A stretch of DNA of 58,161 nt from Aggregatilineales bacterium (GTDB taxonomy: Bacteria > Chloroflexota > Anaerolineae > Aggregatilineales > Ch27), in the NCBI GenBank assembly GCA_029976005.1, contig JARKOQ010000082.1, positions 1 to 58,161 of the forward strand, read 5' to 3'. Of the stretch, positions 19,997-27,525 are shown piece after piece; position 1 is the stretch's first letter; each line of letters starts with the position of its first letter. The notes beneath the pieces are model-generated. The model saw only the letters and a list, made by a program, of their open reading frames with translations, was not told the DNA's origin and searched no databases. Both the position numbers and the translations under genes were made by a program.

Positions 19997-20010
19997 CAGG
20001 GACGTCCCTG
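19997..20010. promoter_or_regulatory. Perfect 14-bp palindrome in secA leader
   Basis: CAGGGACGTCCCTG equals its own reverse complement. It lies between the secA -10 element and the secA start codon, so it could be an operator half-site pair. It has no loop, which argues against a strong RNA hairpin. A single copy was seen; chance occurrence cannot be excluded. Confidence 0.35.
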
Positions 20011-20026
20011 CATCTGAAGCCAGCGG

Positions 20027-20032
20027 ATTATA
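20027..20032 (-). promoter_or_regulatory. -10 element of secA
   Basis: On the minus strand a perfect TATAAT is preceded by a poor -35 (CTCTTG at 17 bp or TTGAGC at 14 bp). It lies about 80 bp upstream of the secA ATG. The -10 match is strong and the -35 is doubtful. Confidence 0.42.
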
Positions 20033-20108
20033 ACACACAGCCCCCGGCTCAAGAGGCTCCCAGCAGGTTCCTACGCTATTCCAACAGGATGAGCCGATCC
20101 GCCCAGGA

Positions 20109-20137
20109 TTGACGCTCCTCAGGGGCATCGTTACAAT
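20109..20137 (+). promoter_or_regulatory. Sigma-70-type promoter of miaB
   Basis: TTGACG at 20109-20114 and TACAAT at 20132-20137 are separated by 17 bp. It is 151 bp upstream of the proposed miaB start, giving a leader that contains the hairpin repeat at 20193-20216. Confidence 0.6.
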
Positions 20138-20192
20138 AACACATCCTTTGTCAGAAATTCAGTGGACTGCAATCCACAGCCGGCCGCTTGCG

Positions 20193-20216
20193 CCCTTCTC
20201 CGCACGCGGAGAGGGG
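20193..20216. repeat. REP-like GC-rich hairpin element
   Basis: Arms 20193-20203 and 20206-20216 pair over 11 bp with one G-T wobble and a two-base loop. The arms contain CTCCGC/GCGGAG, and the flank reads GGGGCCGGGGGTGAGG. This looks like the short dispersed palindromic elements found between genes in many high-GC genomes. No second copy was found within the window, so the repeat status is inferred from resemblance only. Confidence 0.42.
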
Positions 20217-20287
20217 CCGGGGGTGAGGTCGCCCCCAACCCACGCGCCCTGTTGCAGTCGGCTGAAATTGAGATTTGGGCGGCGACA

Positions 20288-21682
20288 ATGCGCTATCACA
20301 TCTGGACTCTGGGCTGCCAAATGAACGTGGCCGACTCCCAACTCCTCGCTTCGGAGCTGGAAAAGCGCGGCCATCACGCGGCCGAAGACTGGGAAGAGGC
20401 CGACATCTGGGTGATCAACACCTGCGTCGTGCGCCAGTCGGCGGAGGACAAAGCCTACGGCCGGCTCAACGAACTCAAGCACCTCAAGCAGCGCCACCCC
20501 GGCAAGATCATTGGCCTGATGGGTTGCCTGGTCGGCGTGCGCGATCCGCTCCGCCTGCGCAAGCAGCTTCCCCAGGTGGACGTCTTCCTGCCGCCGTCCG
20601 ATCCGGCCCCGATGATCGACTTCCTGAGCCAGCACAGCGCCGAGGGCGAAGCGATCCAGGCAGAGGCCGCCGCCCGCGCCGAGCGCGACGCCCTGCAGGA
20701 CGGCGAGCTGCTCCTGCCCCAACACGAACGCAACGCCCTGATCAGCGCCCACGTGCCGGTCGTCTATGGCTGCTCGTTCGCGTGCAGCTACTGCATCATC
20801 CCCTTCCGGCGCGGGATCGAGCACAGCCGCCCGGTCGGCGAGATCGTCGGGCACGTGCGCAGCCTGGGCCGCCAGGGGGTCAAGGAGATCACCCTGCTCG
20901 GCCAGATCGTCGACCGTTACGGCAAGGATATCCCTGACGGCCCCACCCTGGCCGACCTGCTGCGCGTCGTGCACGGCGTCGCCGAAGAAACCGGCATCGA
21001 GCGCATCCGCTTCCTGACCAGCCATCCCAACTGGATGACCGATCGCCTGCTGGATACGGTGGCCGAACTGCCGCGCGTGATGCCGCATATCGAAGTCCCC
21101 AATCAGGCCGGCGATAACGAGGTCCTGGCCCGCATGAAGCGCGGCTACACCATCGAGCAGTACATCGACCTGGTGGGCAAGATTCGGGATCGCATCCCCG
21201 AAGTAGCGATCCATACCGACATCATTGTCGGCTTCTCCGGCGAGACCGAGACCCAGTTCCAGCGCACCTACGACGTACTGGCCCAGCTCCGCCTGGACAA
21301 GGCCCACATCGCCAAGTACAGCCCGCGACCCAATACCCTCAGCGCGCGCAGCATGCCCGACGACGTGCCCGCCGACGAAAAGGAGCGCCGCCGCAAGGCT
21401 CTGGACGACCTCCAGGCCCAGGTGGTGGCCGAGATCAACGCCCGCTGGCTGGGCAAGACGGTGCCCGTCCTCTTCGAGGAGCAGCACAGGGGCAAGTGGC
21501 GCGGCCGCACCCCACAGAACAAGCTGGTCTTCGTGGACAGCAGTGAGAACCTGTTCGGCCGTGTCGCCAACGTGGAAATCACCTGGACCGGCCCATGGAG
21601 CATGCAGGGCCGCCTGCCCGGCCGCCAGTCCGACCCAGCGCCGGAGGTGATCGAAATCCTCCCGATCGCGTCTACCCAGTAG
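20288..21682 (+). CDS. miaB: tRNA-2-methylthio-N6-dimethylallyladenosine synthase
   Basis: A 464-residue radical SAM methylthiotransferase that modifies A37 of tRNAs reading UNN codons. The N-terminal UPF0004 domain has its three cluster cysteines in LGCQMN, NTCVVRQ and MGCLVG. The radical SAM motif is CSFACSYC (CxxxCxxC) near residue 160. The C-terminal TRAM-like domain follows (VPVLFEEQ onward). NTC and GCQMN favour MiaB over MtaB or RimO. The start at ATG 20288 gives the canonical N-terminus; the ORF is open upstream but that extension lies in the hairpin repeat region and is unlike protein. The ribosome-binding site is weak. It is divergent from secA. Confidence 0.94.
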   Translation: MRYHIWTLGCQMNVADSQLLASELEKRGHHAAEDWEEADIWVINTCVVRQSAEDKAYGRLNELKHLKQRHPGKIIGLMGCLVGVRDPLRLRKQLPQVDVFLPPSDPAPMIDFLSQHSAEGEAIQAEAAARAERDALQDGELLLPQHERNALISAHVPVVYGCSFACSYCIIPFRRGIEHSRPVGEIVGHVRSLGRQGVKEITLLGQIVDRYGKDIPDGPTLADLLRVVHGVAEETGIERIRFLTSHPNWMTDRLLDTVAELPRVMPHIEVPNQAGDNEVLARMKRGYTIEQYIDLVGKIRDRIPEVAIHTDIIVGFSGETETQFQRTYDVLAQLRLDKAHIAKYSPRPNTLSARSMPDDVPADEKERRRKALDDLQAQVVAEINARWLGKTVPVLFEEQHRGKWRGRTPQNKLVFVDSSENLFGRVANVEITWTGPWSMQGRLPGRQSDPAPEVIEILPIASTQ

Positions 21683-21788
21683 GCCGTCTGCTCTCCTCGC
21701 CGTCAGGCAGGCGCAGGCCAATCACTGAGCATCGGCCCGCCAGGGCGTGTATACTGCGATGAATACACTGCTGGCAGGAGGATGGGAC

Positions 21789-23426
21789 ATGGATCGGCAT
21801 GGTTTCGCAGTCTGGGCGCTCGTCGCGGGCCTCGTGATCGGACTGGTGGGCAACCTGCTGTTCTACGGCAAGGAGATCGGCCTCTCATTTCCACTGTTCG
21901 TCCTGCTCCTGGTGGGGGCGGTCCTGCTCTCGGCGCGGGTCAAAGGCGCTTCGCTTCGCTGGCGCAACCTGTGGCTGCTGCTGCCCCTGCTCTTCTTCGC
22001 CGGGATGATCGCCGTGCTGGCCAGCCCGTCCCTCCTGATGAGCAATGGCCTGGCCGTCCTGGCTCTGGGGGCGCTGGGCCTCTTCTACCTGACCTCGGAG
22101 CGCCATGTCGACACCGATGGGGCCATGACTTACCTCACCGGCGTGTTCGAGGCCAGCCTGTCGACTTTCATCGTGCCCTTCTTCACCCTCGCGGATGGCT
22201 GGGGCTGGCTGCGCCAGCGCGGCCGCCGGCGGCCCACCGCCCTGGGGGCGGTCCTGCGTGGGCTGCTGCTGGCGATCCCGCTCCTGCTGATCTTTGCCCT
22301 GCTGCTCAGCTCCGCCGACGCGGTTTTCGGCGAATTTCTCAGCCGGTTCTGGAACCTGTTCTATATCGAGAACCTGGAAGACCTGATCGGCCAGGGATCG
22401 CTGGTTGTACTGCTGGGCTGGGCGGCCTGCGGGGCGATCGTCTACGGCGTGACCCGCGACAGTCGCATGAGCGTCCCTGAACCGACCGGCGCCGATCCCT
22501 TCATGCCGGAAACCGACGCCCCGCAGGTGACCCTCGCACAGCCCGCAGCCCCGATGGGCGGCTGGAAGCTGGGCCTGATCGAATCCGGGATCGTGCTGGG
22601 TAGTGTCAACCTGCTCTTTGGAACGTTCGTGCTGGTTCAATTCGCGTACTTCTTCGGCGGGCAGACCAACATTTCGGTCGAAGGGCTGACCTACGCCGAA
22701 TACGCCCGGCGCGGCTTTTTCGAGCTGATCACCGTGGCGGTGATCGTGCTGGGGCTAGCCCTGCTGCTCGATTCCATCACGGTGCGTACCAGTCCGACGC
22801 AGCACACCCTATTCCGCGTGCTGGCAATCGTCCTGATCGGTCTGACGACCATCATGCTCGTCTCCGCCTGGCAGCGGATGAGCCTTTACGAGTCCGAATA
22901 CGGCTTCACCCACCTGCGGCTGTATACCCACCTGTTCATGCTGTGGATGGGTGTGTTGTTCATCTTTTTCCTGCTGTCGCTGTTCCGGGTCAGGGAACAC
23001 ATCTTCTCGCTGGGAATCCTGGTTTTCCTGATCGGCTACCTCGTCACATTGAACGTGGTCAACCCCGACTACACCATCGCCCGGCTCAACGTTGAGCGCT
23101 ACCGGGCGGGCCATACGCTGGATTTCGTCCACCTGAATACGCTCTCGCCAGACATGATCCCGGTCCTGGTCCCGCTCTACGTCGCAACCTCCGAGAGCGA
23201 TCCCCAGGCACACAGGTGCGCCGCCCAGGTGCTCAGCGGCCACCTGCAACGTCTGGACAGCCTGCGCGAGAGCGCGGGTGGGACATGGTTCTCGGCCAAC
23301 CTGTCGCGCGACGGCGCGTGGGCGCTGCTCGATCCGATTCGGGATGAGTTACCGGACTACCGATGGGATTCGTTGTACAACGAGGATTGCGGAGGCTCGG
23401 ACTACAGCCGCGACTGGCCCGACTGA
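21789..23426 (+). CDS. Polytopic membrane protein, DUF4153/DUF4173-like
   Basis: A 545-residue integral membrane protein with about 10-12 hydrophobic helices and a hydrophilic C-terminal region of about 130 residues. The segment LLSSADAVFGEFL in the middle and the pattern of helices recall DUF4153/DUF4173 proteins, whose function is unknown. The start is moved to ATG 21789 because GGCAGGAGGATGGG lies directly before it; an in-frame ATG at 21747 is upstream of that site. The C-terminus after the last helix (residues about 415-545) is soluble and contains NPDYTIARLNVERY, typical for this family. It stands alone between miaB and the STAS-like pair. No transport motif is visible. Confidence 0.85.
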   Translation: MDRHGFAVWALVAGLVIGLVGNLLFYGKEIGLSFPLFVLLLVGAVLLSARVKGASLRWRNLWLLLPLLFFAGMIAVLASPSLLMSNGLAVLALGALGLFYLTSERHVDTDGAMTYLTGVFEASLSTFIVPFFTLADGWGWLRQRGRRRPTALGAVLRGLLLAIPLLLIFALLLSSADAVFGEFLSRFWNLFYIENLEDLIGQGSLVVLLGWAACGAIVYGVTRDSRMSVPEPTGADPFMPETDAPQVTLAQPAAPMGGWKLGLIESGIVLGSVNLLFGTFVLVQFAYFFGGQTNISVEGLTYAEYARRGFFELITVAVIVLGLALLLDSITVRTSPTQHTLFRVLAIVLIGLTTIMLVSAWQRMSLYESEYGFTHLRLYTHLFMLWMGVLFIFFLLSLFRVREHIFSLGILVFLIGYLVTLNVVNPDYTIARLNVERYRAGHTLDFVHLNTLSPDMIPVLVPLYVATSESDPQAHRCAAQVLSGHLQRLDSLRESAGGTWFSANLSRDGAWALLDPIRDELPDYRWDSLYNEDCGGSDYSRDWPD

Positions 23427-23432
23427 GCCTGC

Positions 23433-23822
23433 CTAAATCGCCGGGAGCCGCTCCCGCCCGCTCAACTGGCACTGGGCATCGTCGAGCGTATCGGCAAACG
23501 AGACGCGCCGCATTGCCTCCGGACGCACGCGCCGCAAGGCATTGAACAGAGCGCGCATCAGCGGCGGCGCGCCCACGAACACGGTCCAATCGGCGTTGTG
23601 ATGGGCCGCGCTAACCACGCACTCGCTCGGCCAGATCGGCTCTTCACGCATCATCCCGGCCTTGCGCAGATCGACGATGTAGTGCACGCGGTAATCAAGT
23701 TGATCCATCCAGCCATGGGCCTGCCGGACGGCCGTGTATAGCTCCGACCAGGCCCAGTCGCCTTCAACCTGGTACACCAGCGTCTTGTGTTCTCCGTCTG
23801 CCCAGCCCAGCGTGACGGCCAT
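23433..23822 (-). CDS. Small STAS-like protein, paralogue 1
   Basis: A 129-residue protein. It is homologous to the product at 24092-24478 over its full length, with shared positions in the openings (WxD..H..L.Y.V.G.W.W..LY), in IVD(L/F)R.AG and in TVFVGAP. The fold pattern of beta-strand, W-T/A-W-S-x-L-Y helix, IVD strand and VFVGAP strand resembles SpoIIAA-like/STAS single domains, but no phosphorylatable serine can be assigned. ATG 23822 aligns with the start of the paralogue and is preferred to an in-frame ATG 12 bases upstream. It ends 6 bp from the convergent membrane-protein gene. The function is unknown; a role as an activity-sensing or scaffolding domain is only a guess. Confidence 0.8.
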   Translation of the reverse strand: MAVTLGWADGEHKTLVYQVEGDWAWSELYTAVRQAHGWMDQLDYRVHYIVDLRKAGMMREEPIWPSECVVSAAHHNADWTVFVGAPPLMRALFNALRRVRPEAMRRVSFADTLDDAQCQLSGRERLPAI

Positions 23823-24039
23823 CCCGCACTCCAACCGGCTCGCAACCTTCCACCGACGGGGCCTGACCCTCCGTACGGCGGGTCAGGTAGCGGCGCGTCT
23901 CTTTCATGCGCCATTGATCCCCACTATACCTCAGCGCGCCGTCAAAGTATATAGCCACAATCTACTATTCATTCATTTTTTATGTTTCACCAACTATTCA
24001 GAACAGACTGGCCGACCGGAGCCTTCCAGACAACATGAA

Positions 24040-24065
24040 CAGCGCCGGGGGAGAATCCGGCGCTG
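24040..24065 (-). terminator. Hairpin after paralogue 2 (possible terminator)
   Basis: A 9-bp inverted repeat (24040-24048 and 24057-24065, 8-nt loop) lies 26 bp downstream of the 24092-24478 stop. The minus-strand tail is TTCATGTTG, so the T-run is weak. The arms match the terminator at 10751-10781, which supports a terminator role. Confidence 0.45.
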
Positions 24066-24091
24066 CGATCCCAAAAACAACCTCGATTGTG

Positions 24092-24478
24092 TCAGGCCAC
24101 TGCCTGCGCCGTTGCCTTCAACAGATCGTAGGCCAGATCCATCGAGGCCACAAACTGGATTCGGTAGTTGACCTGGGGATACAGCCGCCCAAGCACCCTG
24201 AACAACGCCTGCATGAAGGTCGGCGCGCCGACGAAAACCGTCATCCCCGAATGAGGGTGGACGGCCGTCGCCAGCCGCCGGCCATGCCGCAAGGGGTTCT
24301 CGCCCATGCGGCCTGCTTCACGGAAATCAACGATACTGTGGACGACGTGGTCCACTTCATCCATCCAGCGATGGGCCTGGAGCAGCGTGGCATACAGATC
24401 GCTCCACGTCCAGGTCCCCTGAACCTCATACAGCAGGAGGGTGTGTTGGGTATCGACCCAACGTAAATGAACTGACAT
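24092..24478 (-). CDS. Small STAS-like protein, paralogue 2
   Basis: A 128-residue paralogue of 23433-23822, separated from it by a 269-bp gap with a hairpin, so the two are probably transcribed separately. It has the same beta/alpha pattern with WTWSDLYATLLQ, IVDFREAGRMG and TVFVGAPTFM. The last third (FVASMDLAYDLL) looks like the closing helix of a STAS-type domain. The start at ATG 24478 follows a GAGGACC stretch, a modest ribosome-binding site. A promoter-like TTGATC-18-TATCTT lies about 40 bp upstream. No metal, nucleotide or membrane motif is seen. Function unknown. Confidence 0.8.
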   Translation of the reverse strand: MSVHLRWVDTQHTLLLYEVQGTWTWSDLYATLLQAHRWMDEVDHVVHSIVDFREAGRMGENPLRHGRRLATAVHPHSGMTVFVGAPTFMQALFRVLGRLYPQVNYRIQFVASMDLAYDLLKATAQAVA

Positions 24479-24516
24479 GGTGGTCCTCTTGGCGCAAGTA
24501 CCTCCGTCTTTCCATT

Positions 24517-24546
24517 AAGATATCATGAAATAAAAGTAGAGATCAA
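24517..24546 (-). promoter_or_regulatory. Promoter-like element of paralogue 2
   Basis: On the minus strand, TTGATC and TATCTT are separated by 18 bp in an AT-rich stretch, 38 bp before the ATG at 24478. This is a moderate match by eye. Confidence 0.42.
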
Positions 24547-24616
24547 TAGGTAACCTTTACTAATCGGGACGCCCTTCATCAGGCTCCTATCAGGCCCGCA
24601 TCAGCCACTCACCGCT

Positions 24617-24645
24617 TGAACTCCCCCCAGACCGGAGGGACAATC
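24617..24645 (+). promoter_or_regulatory. Possible promoter of the ABC exporter
   Basis: TTGAAC and GACAAT are 17 bp apart, ending 36 bp before the ATG at 24681. The -10 box is a poor match, so this is a weak call. Confidence 0.35.
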
Positions 24646-24680
24646 GCAGACCTGAGAACCACGCCCCAAAGGAGACGCGG

Positions 24681-25655
24681 ATGACACGTGCATCAGCTTC
24701 CGCCGGCTCAGCCGTGTATGAGGTCGAGGCGCTGACCAAGCTTTATCCAGGCCAGACCGCGGCGGCCAATGACCGGATGACATTCCGGGTCGAGCGCGGC
24801 GAGATCTTCGGGCTGCTGGGCGCCAATGGGGCCGGAAAAACGACCCTCGTCCGCCAGCTCGCCAACCTCCTGGCTCCGACCAGCGGCGCGATCCGGCTCT
24901 TCGGCCGCCCGCTGACCTGCACCCCACTCTATACCCCCGGCCTGATCGGTTACATGCCCCAGAGCGGGTATGCCATGAACATGGTCACGGTCGCCGAGAC
25001 GCTGTATTTCACCGCCCACCTGCGCGGCCTGTCCCGGCGGGATGCCCGCCGCGAGCGCGACGCGCTGATCGAGCGGCTCAACCTGGGCGCGCTGCGCGAC
25101 CGGGTCGTGCCGCGCCTCAGCGGCGGGCAGCGCCGGCTGGTCCTGCTGGCGACCGCGCTGGCGGCTTCGCCCCCGGTGCTGATCCTGGACGAGCCAACCA
25201 ACGATCTCGATCCCCAGCACCGCCGCCTGGTGTGGGATACCGTGCGCGCTGCCAACCGGGAGCGCGGCGCGGCGGTCATCCTGGTCACGCACAACGTAGT
25301 GGAGGCCGAGCAGGTCATCGAGCGGGTGGGCATTATCCAGCGCGGCCGGCTGATCGCCGTAGGACGGCCGGGCCAGCTCAAAGCCAACCTGAATCACCAG
25401 CTCCGCCTGGAAATCCTGTTCGATCCGGCCCGGCCGCCCGATCTGCCCGCCGCCGCGCAGCCGCGCGAGCTTGGGCCGGGCCGCTGGTTCCTGCTCCTCG
25501 ATCGCGCCGCCGGGCCGGACTACGTGGCCGCCCTGGCTGGCAACCCGGCCGTGGAGGACTTCCGCCTGAGCACGGCCACCCTGGAAGACCTCTACCTCGC
25601 CCTGGCCGAACCGCTGCCCAACGGCCAGACCCCGGAGGCCCAACGCGTCCCATGA
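24681..25655 (+). CDS. ABC transporter ATP-binding protein
   Basis: A 324-residue ATPase of the ABC-2 exporter type (CcmA/DrrA-like). Walker A is GANGAGKTT, the Q loop is in YMPQSG, the signature is LSGGQRR, Walker B is VLILDEPTND and the switch His is in VTHNVVEAE. A C-terminal extension of about 90 residues follows the ATPase domain, as in DrrA-like proteins. AAAGGAG precedes ATG 24681. The permease start overlaps its stop by four bases. The substrate cannot be deduced; ABC-2 systems move drugs, lipids, antibiotics or polysaccharides. It is divergent from paralogue 2, with the two promoter-like elements back to back in a 202-bp gap. Confidence 0.95.
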   Translation: MTRASASAGSAVYEVEALTKLYPGQTAAANDRMTFRVERGEIFGLLGANGAGKTTLVRQLANLLAPTSGAIRLFGRPLTCTPLYTPGLIGYMPQSGYAMNMVTVAETLYFTAHLRGLSRRDARRERDALIERLNLGALRDRVVPRLSGGQRRLVLLATALAASPPVLILDEPTNDLDPQHRRLVWDTVRAANRERGAAVILVTHNVVEAEQVIERVGIIQRGRLIAVGRPGQLKANLNHQLRLEILFDPARPPDLPAAAQPRELGPGRWFLLLDRAAGPDYVAALAGNPAVEDFRLSTATLEDLYLALAEPLPNGQTPEAQRVP

Positions 25656-26425
25656 ACAGCGCCGCTTCAAAATTGCCTTTCCAGCCGTTTCTGGTTCAGC
25701 TTGCCGACCTTACCCTGCTCCAGCTCACCAATTGGCGCTGGTCGTGGCGCGGCCTGCTCCTGACCGGCATCCTCGCCCCGACCTTCACCATCCTGGCCCT
25801 GGGGACCTTCGCCGCGGACAGCGGCCCGCTTGCCCTGGGATTCGTCCTGACCGGCAACCTGGTGATCTCGCTCCTGTTCTCGACGATGGGGCAGGTGAGC
25901 AGTCACTTCGCCTTCATGCGCAACGTCGGCCGGCTGGAATTCTTCGCCACCCTGCCCGTCTATCGCAGCGCGCTCGTCCTGGCGACCCTGGCCGCGTTTT
26001 TCGCGCTCTCCCTGCCCTCGACCATCGCCACGCTGATCATCGGGATGATCGTGCTTCAGGTGCCCGTGGCGATCAGTCCATGGGTACTGGTCGTCGTGCC
26101 GCTGATCAGCCTCAGACTGAGCGGCCTGGGCACGCTGCTTGGTCTGATCGGCCGCACGCCGGAGGAAGTCAGCAGCCTGAACATGCTCACGACCTTCGTC
26201 CTGGCCGGGCTGGGGCCGGTCGTCATCCCGGCGGAGAATCTGCCGCCGTTTATGAGCGTGATCGGCCTGGTCTCCCCCGCGACGTACGCTGCTTCGGCCC
26301 TGCGCCAGGTGATCCTGGGCTGGCCGGATCGGCTGCCGCTAGTCCTCGATCTGGCCGTGCTGGCCGCGCTCACGGTTGGGCTGCTGTGGCTGGTCGAGCG
26401 CCGGCTGGACTGGCGAGTCACGTAA
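25652..26425 (+). CDS. ABC-2 type transporter permease
   Basis: A 257-residue membrane protein with about six hydrophobic helices, which pairs with the ATPase before it as an ABC-2 exporter. The ATG at 25652 overlaps the ATPase stop in an ATGA arrangement. The open frame runs some 420 bases further upstream inside the ATPase gene, but that part is a shadow. The first helix is at about 27-47, and segments such as ISLRLSGLGTLLGLIGRTPEE and GLVSPATYAASALRQVI are typical of the family. No other subunit is adjacent. The hairpin at 26430-26451 lies just downstream. Confidence 0.92.
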   Translation: MNSAASKLPFQPFLVQLADLTLLQLTNWRWSWRGLLLTGILAPTFTILALGTFAADSGPLALGFVLTGNLVISLLFSTMGQVSSHFAFMRNVGRLEFFATLPVYRSALVLATLAAFFALSLPSTIATLIIGMIVLQVPVAISPWVLVVVPLISLRLSGLGTLLGLIGRTPEEVSSLNMLTTFVLAGLGPVVIPAENLPPFMSVIGLVSPATYAASALRQVILGWPDRLPLVLDLAVLAALTVGLLWLVERRLDWRVT

Positions 26426-26429
26426 AAAG

Positions 26430-26451
26430 CCGCCGGAGATTCCCCCGGCGG
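26430..26451 (-). terminator. Terminator between ABC exporter and cytochrome genes
   Basis: Seven-base-pair GC-rich stem (26430-26436 and 26445-26451, 8-nt loop). On the minus strand the stem is followed by TTTTTACG, a good intrinsic terminator for the OB-fold gene. On the plus strand no T-run follows. Confidence 0.65.
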
Positions 26452-26477
26452 TGGTAGCGGCAGGCTTTGCCCGGCTC

Positions 26478-26909
26478 TCAGCCCCCTGCGTTCCGGCCGC
26501 GCCCGCGTCCGGACCACATCGGCGAGCCATCCGGCCCGCGCAGGGTGACCTCCGCGCCGGAAGAAGTCGCGATCCAGGCCGTCTTGAACTCCTCCGCTTC
26601 CGGGTAACCGCGCAGGGTGATCGCCTCACCCGGCTGGCAGGCAAACCCCTGCCCCAGCGCGTACATCCAGGGCTGGCCCTCGACGATTACTTCCGTGCCA
26701 TCCGCCGTCCCGATGACCAGCATCTCCCCATCGACCGCCAGCACCGTCCCCTGAATGGTCTGCCATGGCCCGACCGCCGCTTCCGATTCCAGGCTTCCAT
26801 TCCCAACCGTTTCCAACCCCAGCTTGGCGGACGTCCGGTTGACGGCCCCGCCGACCAGCACCACCGCCAGCACCATCCAGGCAATTCCCCAGAGCATACG
26901 CTTCTTCAT
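26478..26909 (-). CDS. Exported OB-fold-like partner of the DUF4405 cytochrome
   Basis: A 143-residue protein with a Lys-rich N-terminus and one hydrophobic helix (about 5-25), which is a signal anchor or signal peptide. The rest looks like a small beta-barrel: VQG(T)VLAVDGEMLVIGTADGT, then GQGFACQPGEAITLRGYPEAEEFK, then an ending with LRGPDGSPMWSGRGRG. This is the sequence style of OB-fold domains encoded next to DUF4405 cytochromes, from memory and not by search. ATG 26909 (MKKRM) is preferred over the in-frame ATG five codons upstream because GGGGAGACC precedes it. It begins 16 bp after the cytochrome stop. It may act at the outer face of the membrane with the cytochrome. Confidence 0.78.
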   Translation of the reverse strand: MKKRMLWGIAWMVLAVVLVGGAVNRTSAKLGLETVGNGSLESEAAVGPWQTIQGTVLAVDGEMLVIGTADGTEVIVEGQPWMYALGQGFACQPGEAITLRGYPEAEEFKTAWIATSSGAEVTLRGPDGSPMWSGRGRGRNAGG

Positions 26910-26925
26910 GATTGGTCTCCCCACC

Positions 26926-27525
26926 CTATCGAACCGCAGCGCCCACCGCGACAGACTGGGCAGGCGTCCGGCCCAGGATGCGCCGCGTCACGTTAACCAC
27001 CCAGCGCCAGTGGACGGCGAAATGCACCACCGCCGCCAGCACCATCACCACCCCGGCCCAGGTATGGACCACATCCCAGGTCGTCCGGTCGAAGATGAAA
27101 AGCGTGCCCGCCGGAGCCAGCCAGAAGTACAGCCCCGAAACGGCAGTCAGCATAAAACTCACGGCCACGACCACGTCGATAAGGACGTTGTTCGAAGCCG
27201 CGCGCGTCATCGTCGTCCGGTGCTCCCGCAGGGAAGTCCAGGTCCGGCGTGCCATCATCCTGACCCAGCTCCAATGCAGGACGAAATGCACGACCACGGC
27301 GGCGATCATCGCCAACCCACCCCAGGTATGCAGGTCTTCCCAGACTTCCCGCCGGAAGAGCAGCACCAGGTTATAAGCCGGATTGCGCCCGCCCTGATAC
27401 CCGCCCACCGGGAAGTACAGGAAATAGATGCCCGTGAGCGAGGCGATCAGCGCGCTGCCGAACACCACCGCATCCAGAATCCAGTTCCACCGCGTCCGTG
27501 GCGCGAGACCACCCCGTTCCTTCAT
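26926..27525 (-). CDS. DUF4405-type cytochrome b-like membrane protein
   Basis: A 199-residue protein with four hydrophobic helices arranged as two similar halves. Each half has a helix containing His-Thr-Trp and a following VVHFxxHW segment (EDLHTWGGL, VVVHFVLHW; DVVHTWAGV, VVHFAVHW). These are the expected heme-ligand histidines of DUF4405/cytochrome b561-like proteins. The start at ATG 27525 has GGAGG upstream, and the much longer open frame is rejected as unlikely protein. It is followed by the OB-fold gene. The role is probably a diheme electron carrier in the membrane; donor and acceptor are unknown. No dehydrogenase subunit is nearby. Confidence 0.85.
   Translation of the reverse strand: MKERGGLAPRTRWNWILDAVVFGSALIASLTGIYFLYFPVGGYQGGRNPAYNLVLLFRREVWEDLHTWGGLAMIAAVVVHFVLHWSWVRMMARRTWTSLREHRTTMTRAASNNVLIDVVVAVSFMLTAVSGLYFWLAPAGTLFIFDRTTWDVVHTWAGVVMVLAAVVHFAVHWRWVVNVTRRILGRTPAQSVAVGAAVR

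Larger units (their letters stand above)
19949..20287. other. Divergent secA-miaB intergenic region
   Basis: This 339-bp gap contains two divergent promoter elements, a 14-bp perfect palindrome in the secA leader (19997-20010) and a GC-rich hairpin repeat in the miaB leader (20193-20216). No coding sequence was found. Each element is listed separately. Confidence 0.7.

Noticed and set aside
25232-25651. Longer open frame in front of the ABC permease
   Set aside because: It lies wholly inside the ATPase gene in another frame. The ATGA overlap at 25652 gives a standard permease start.
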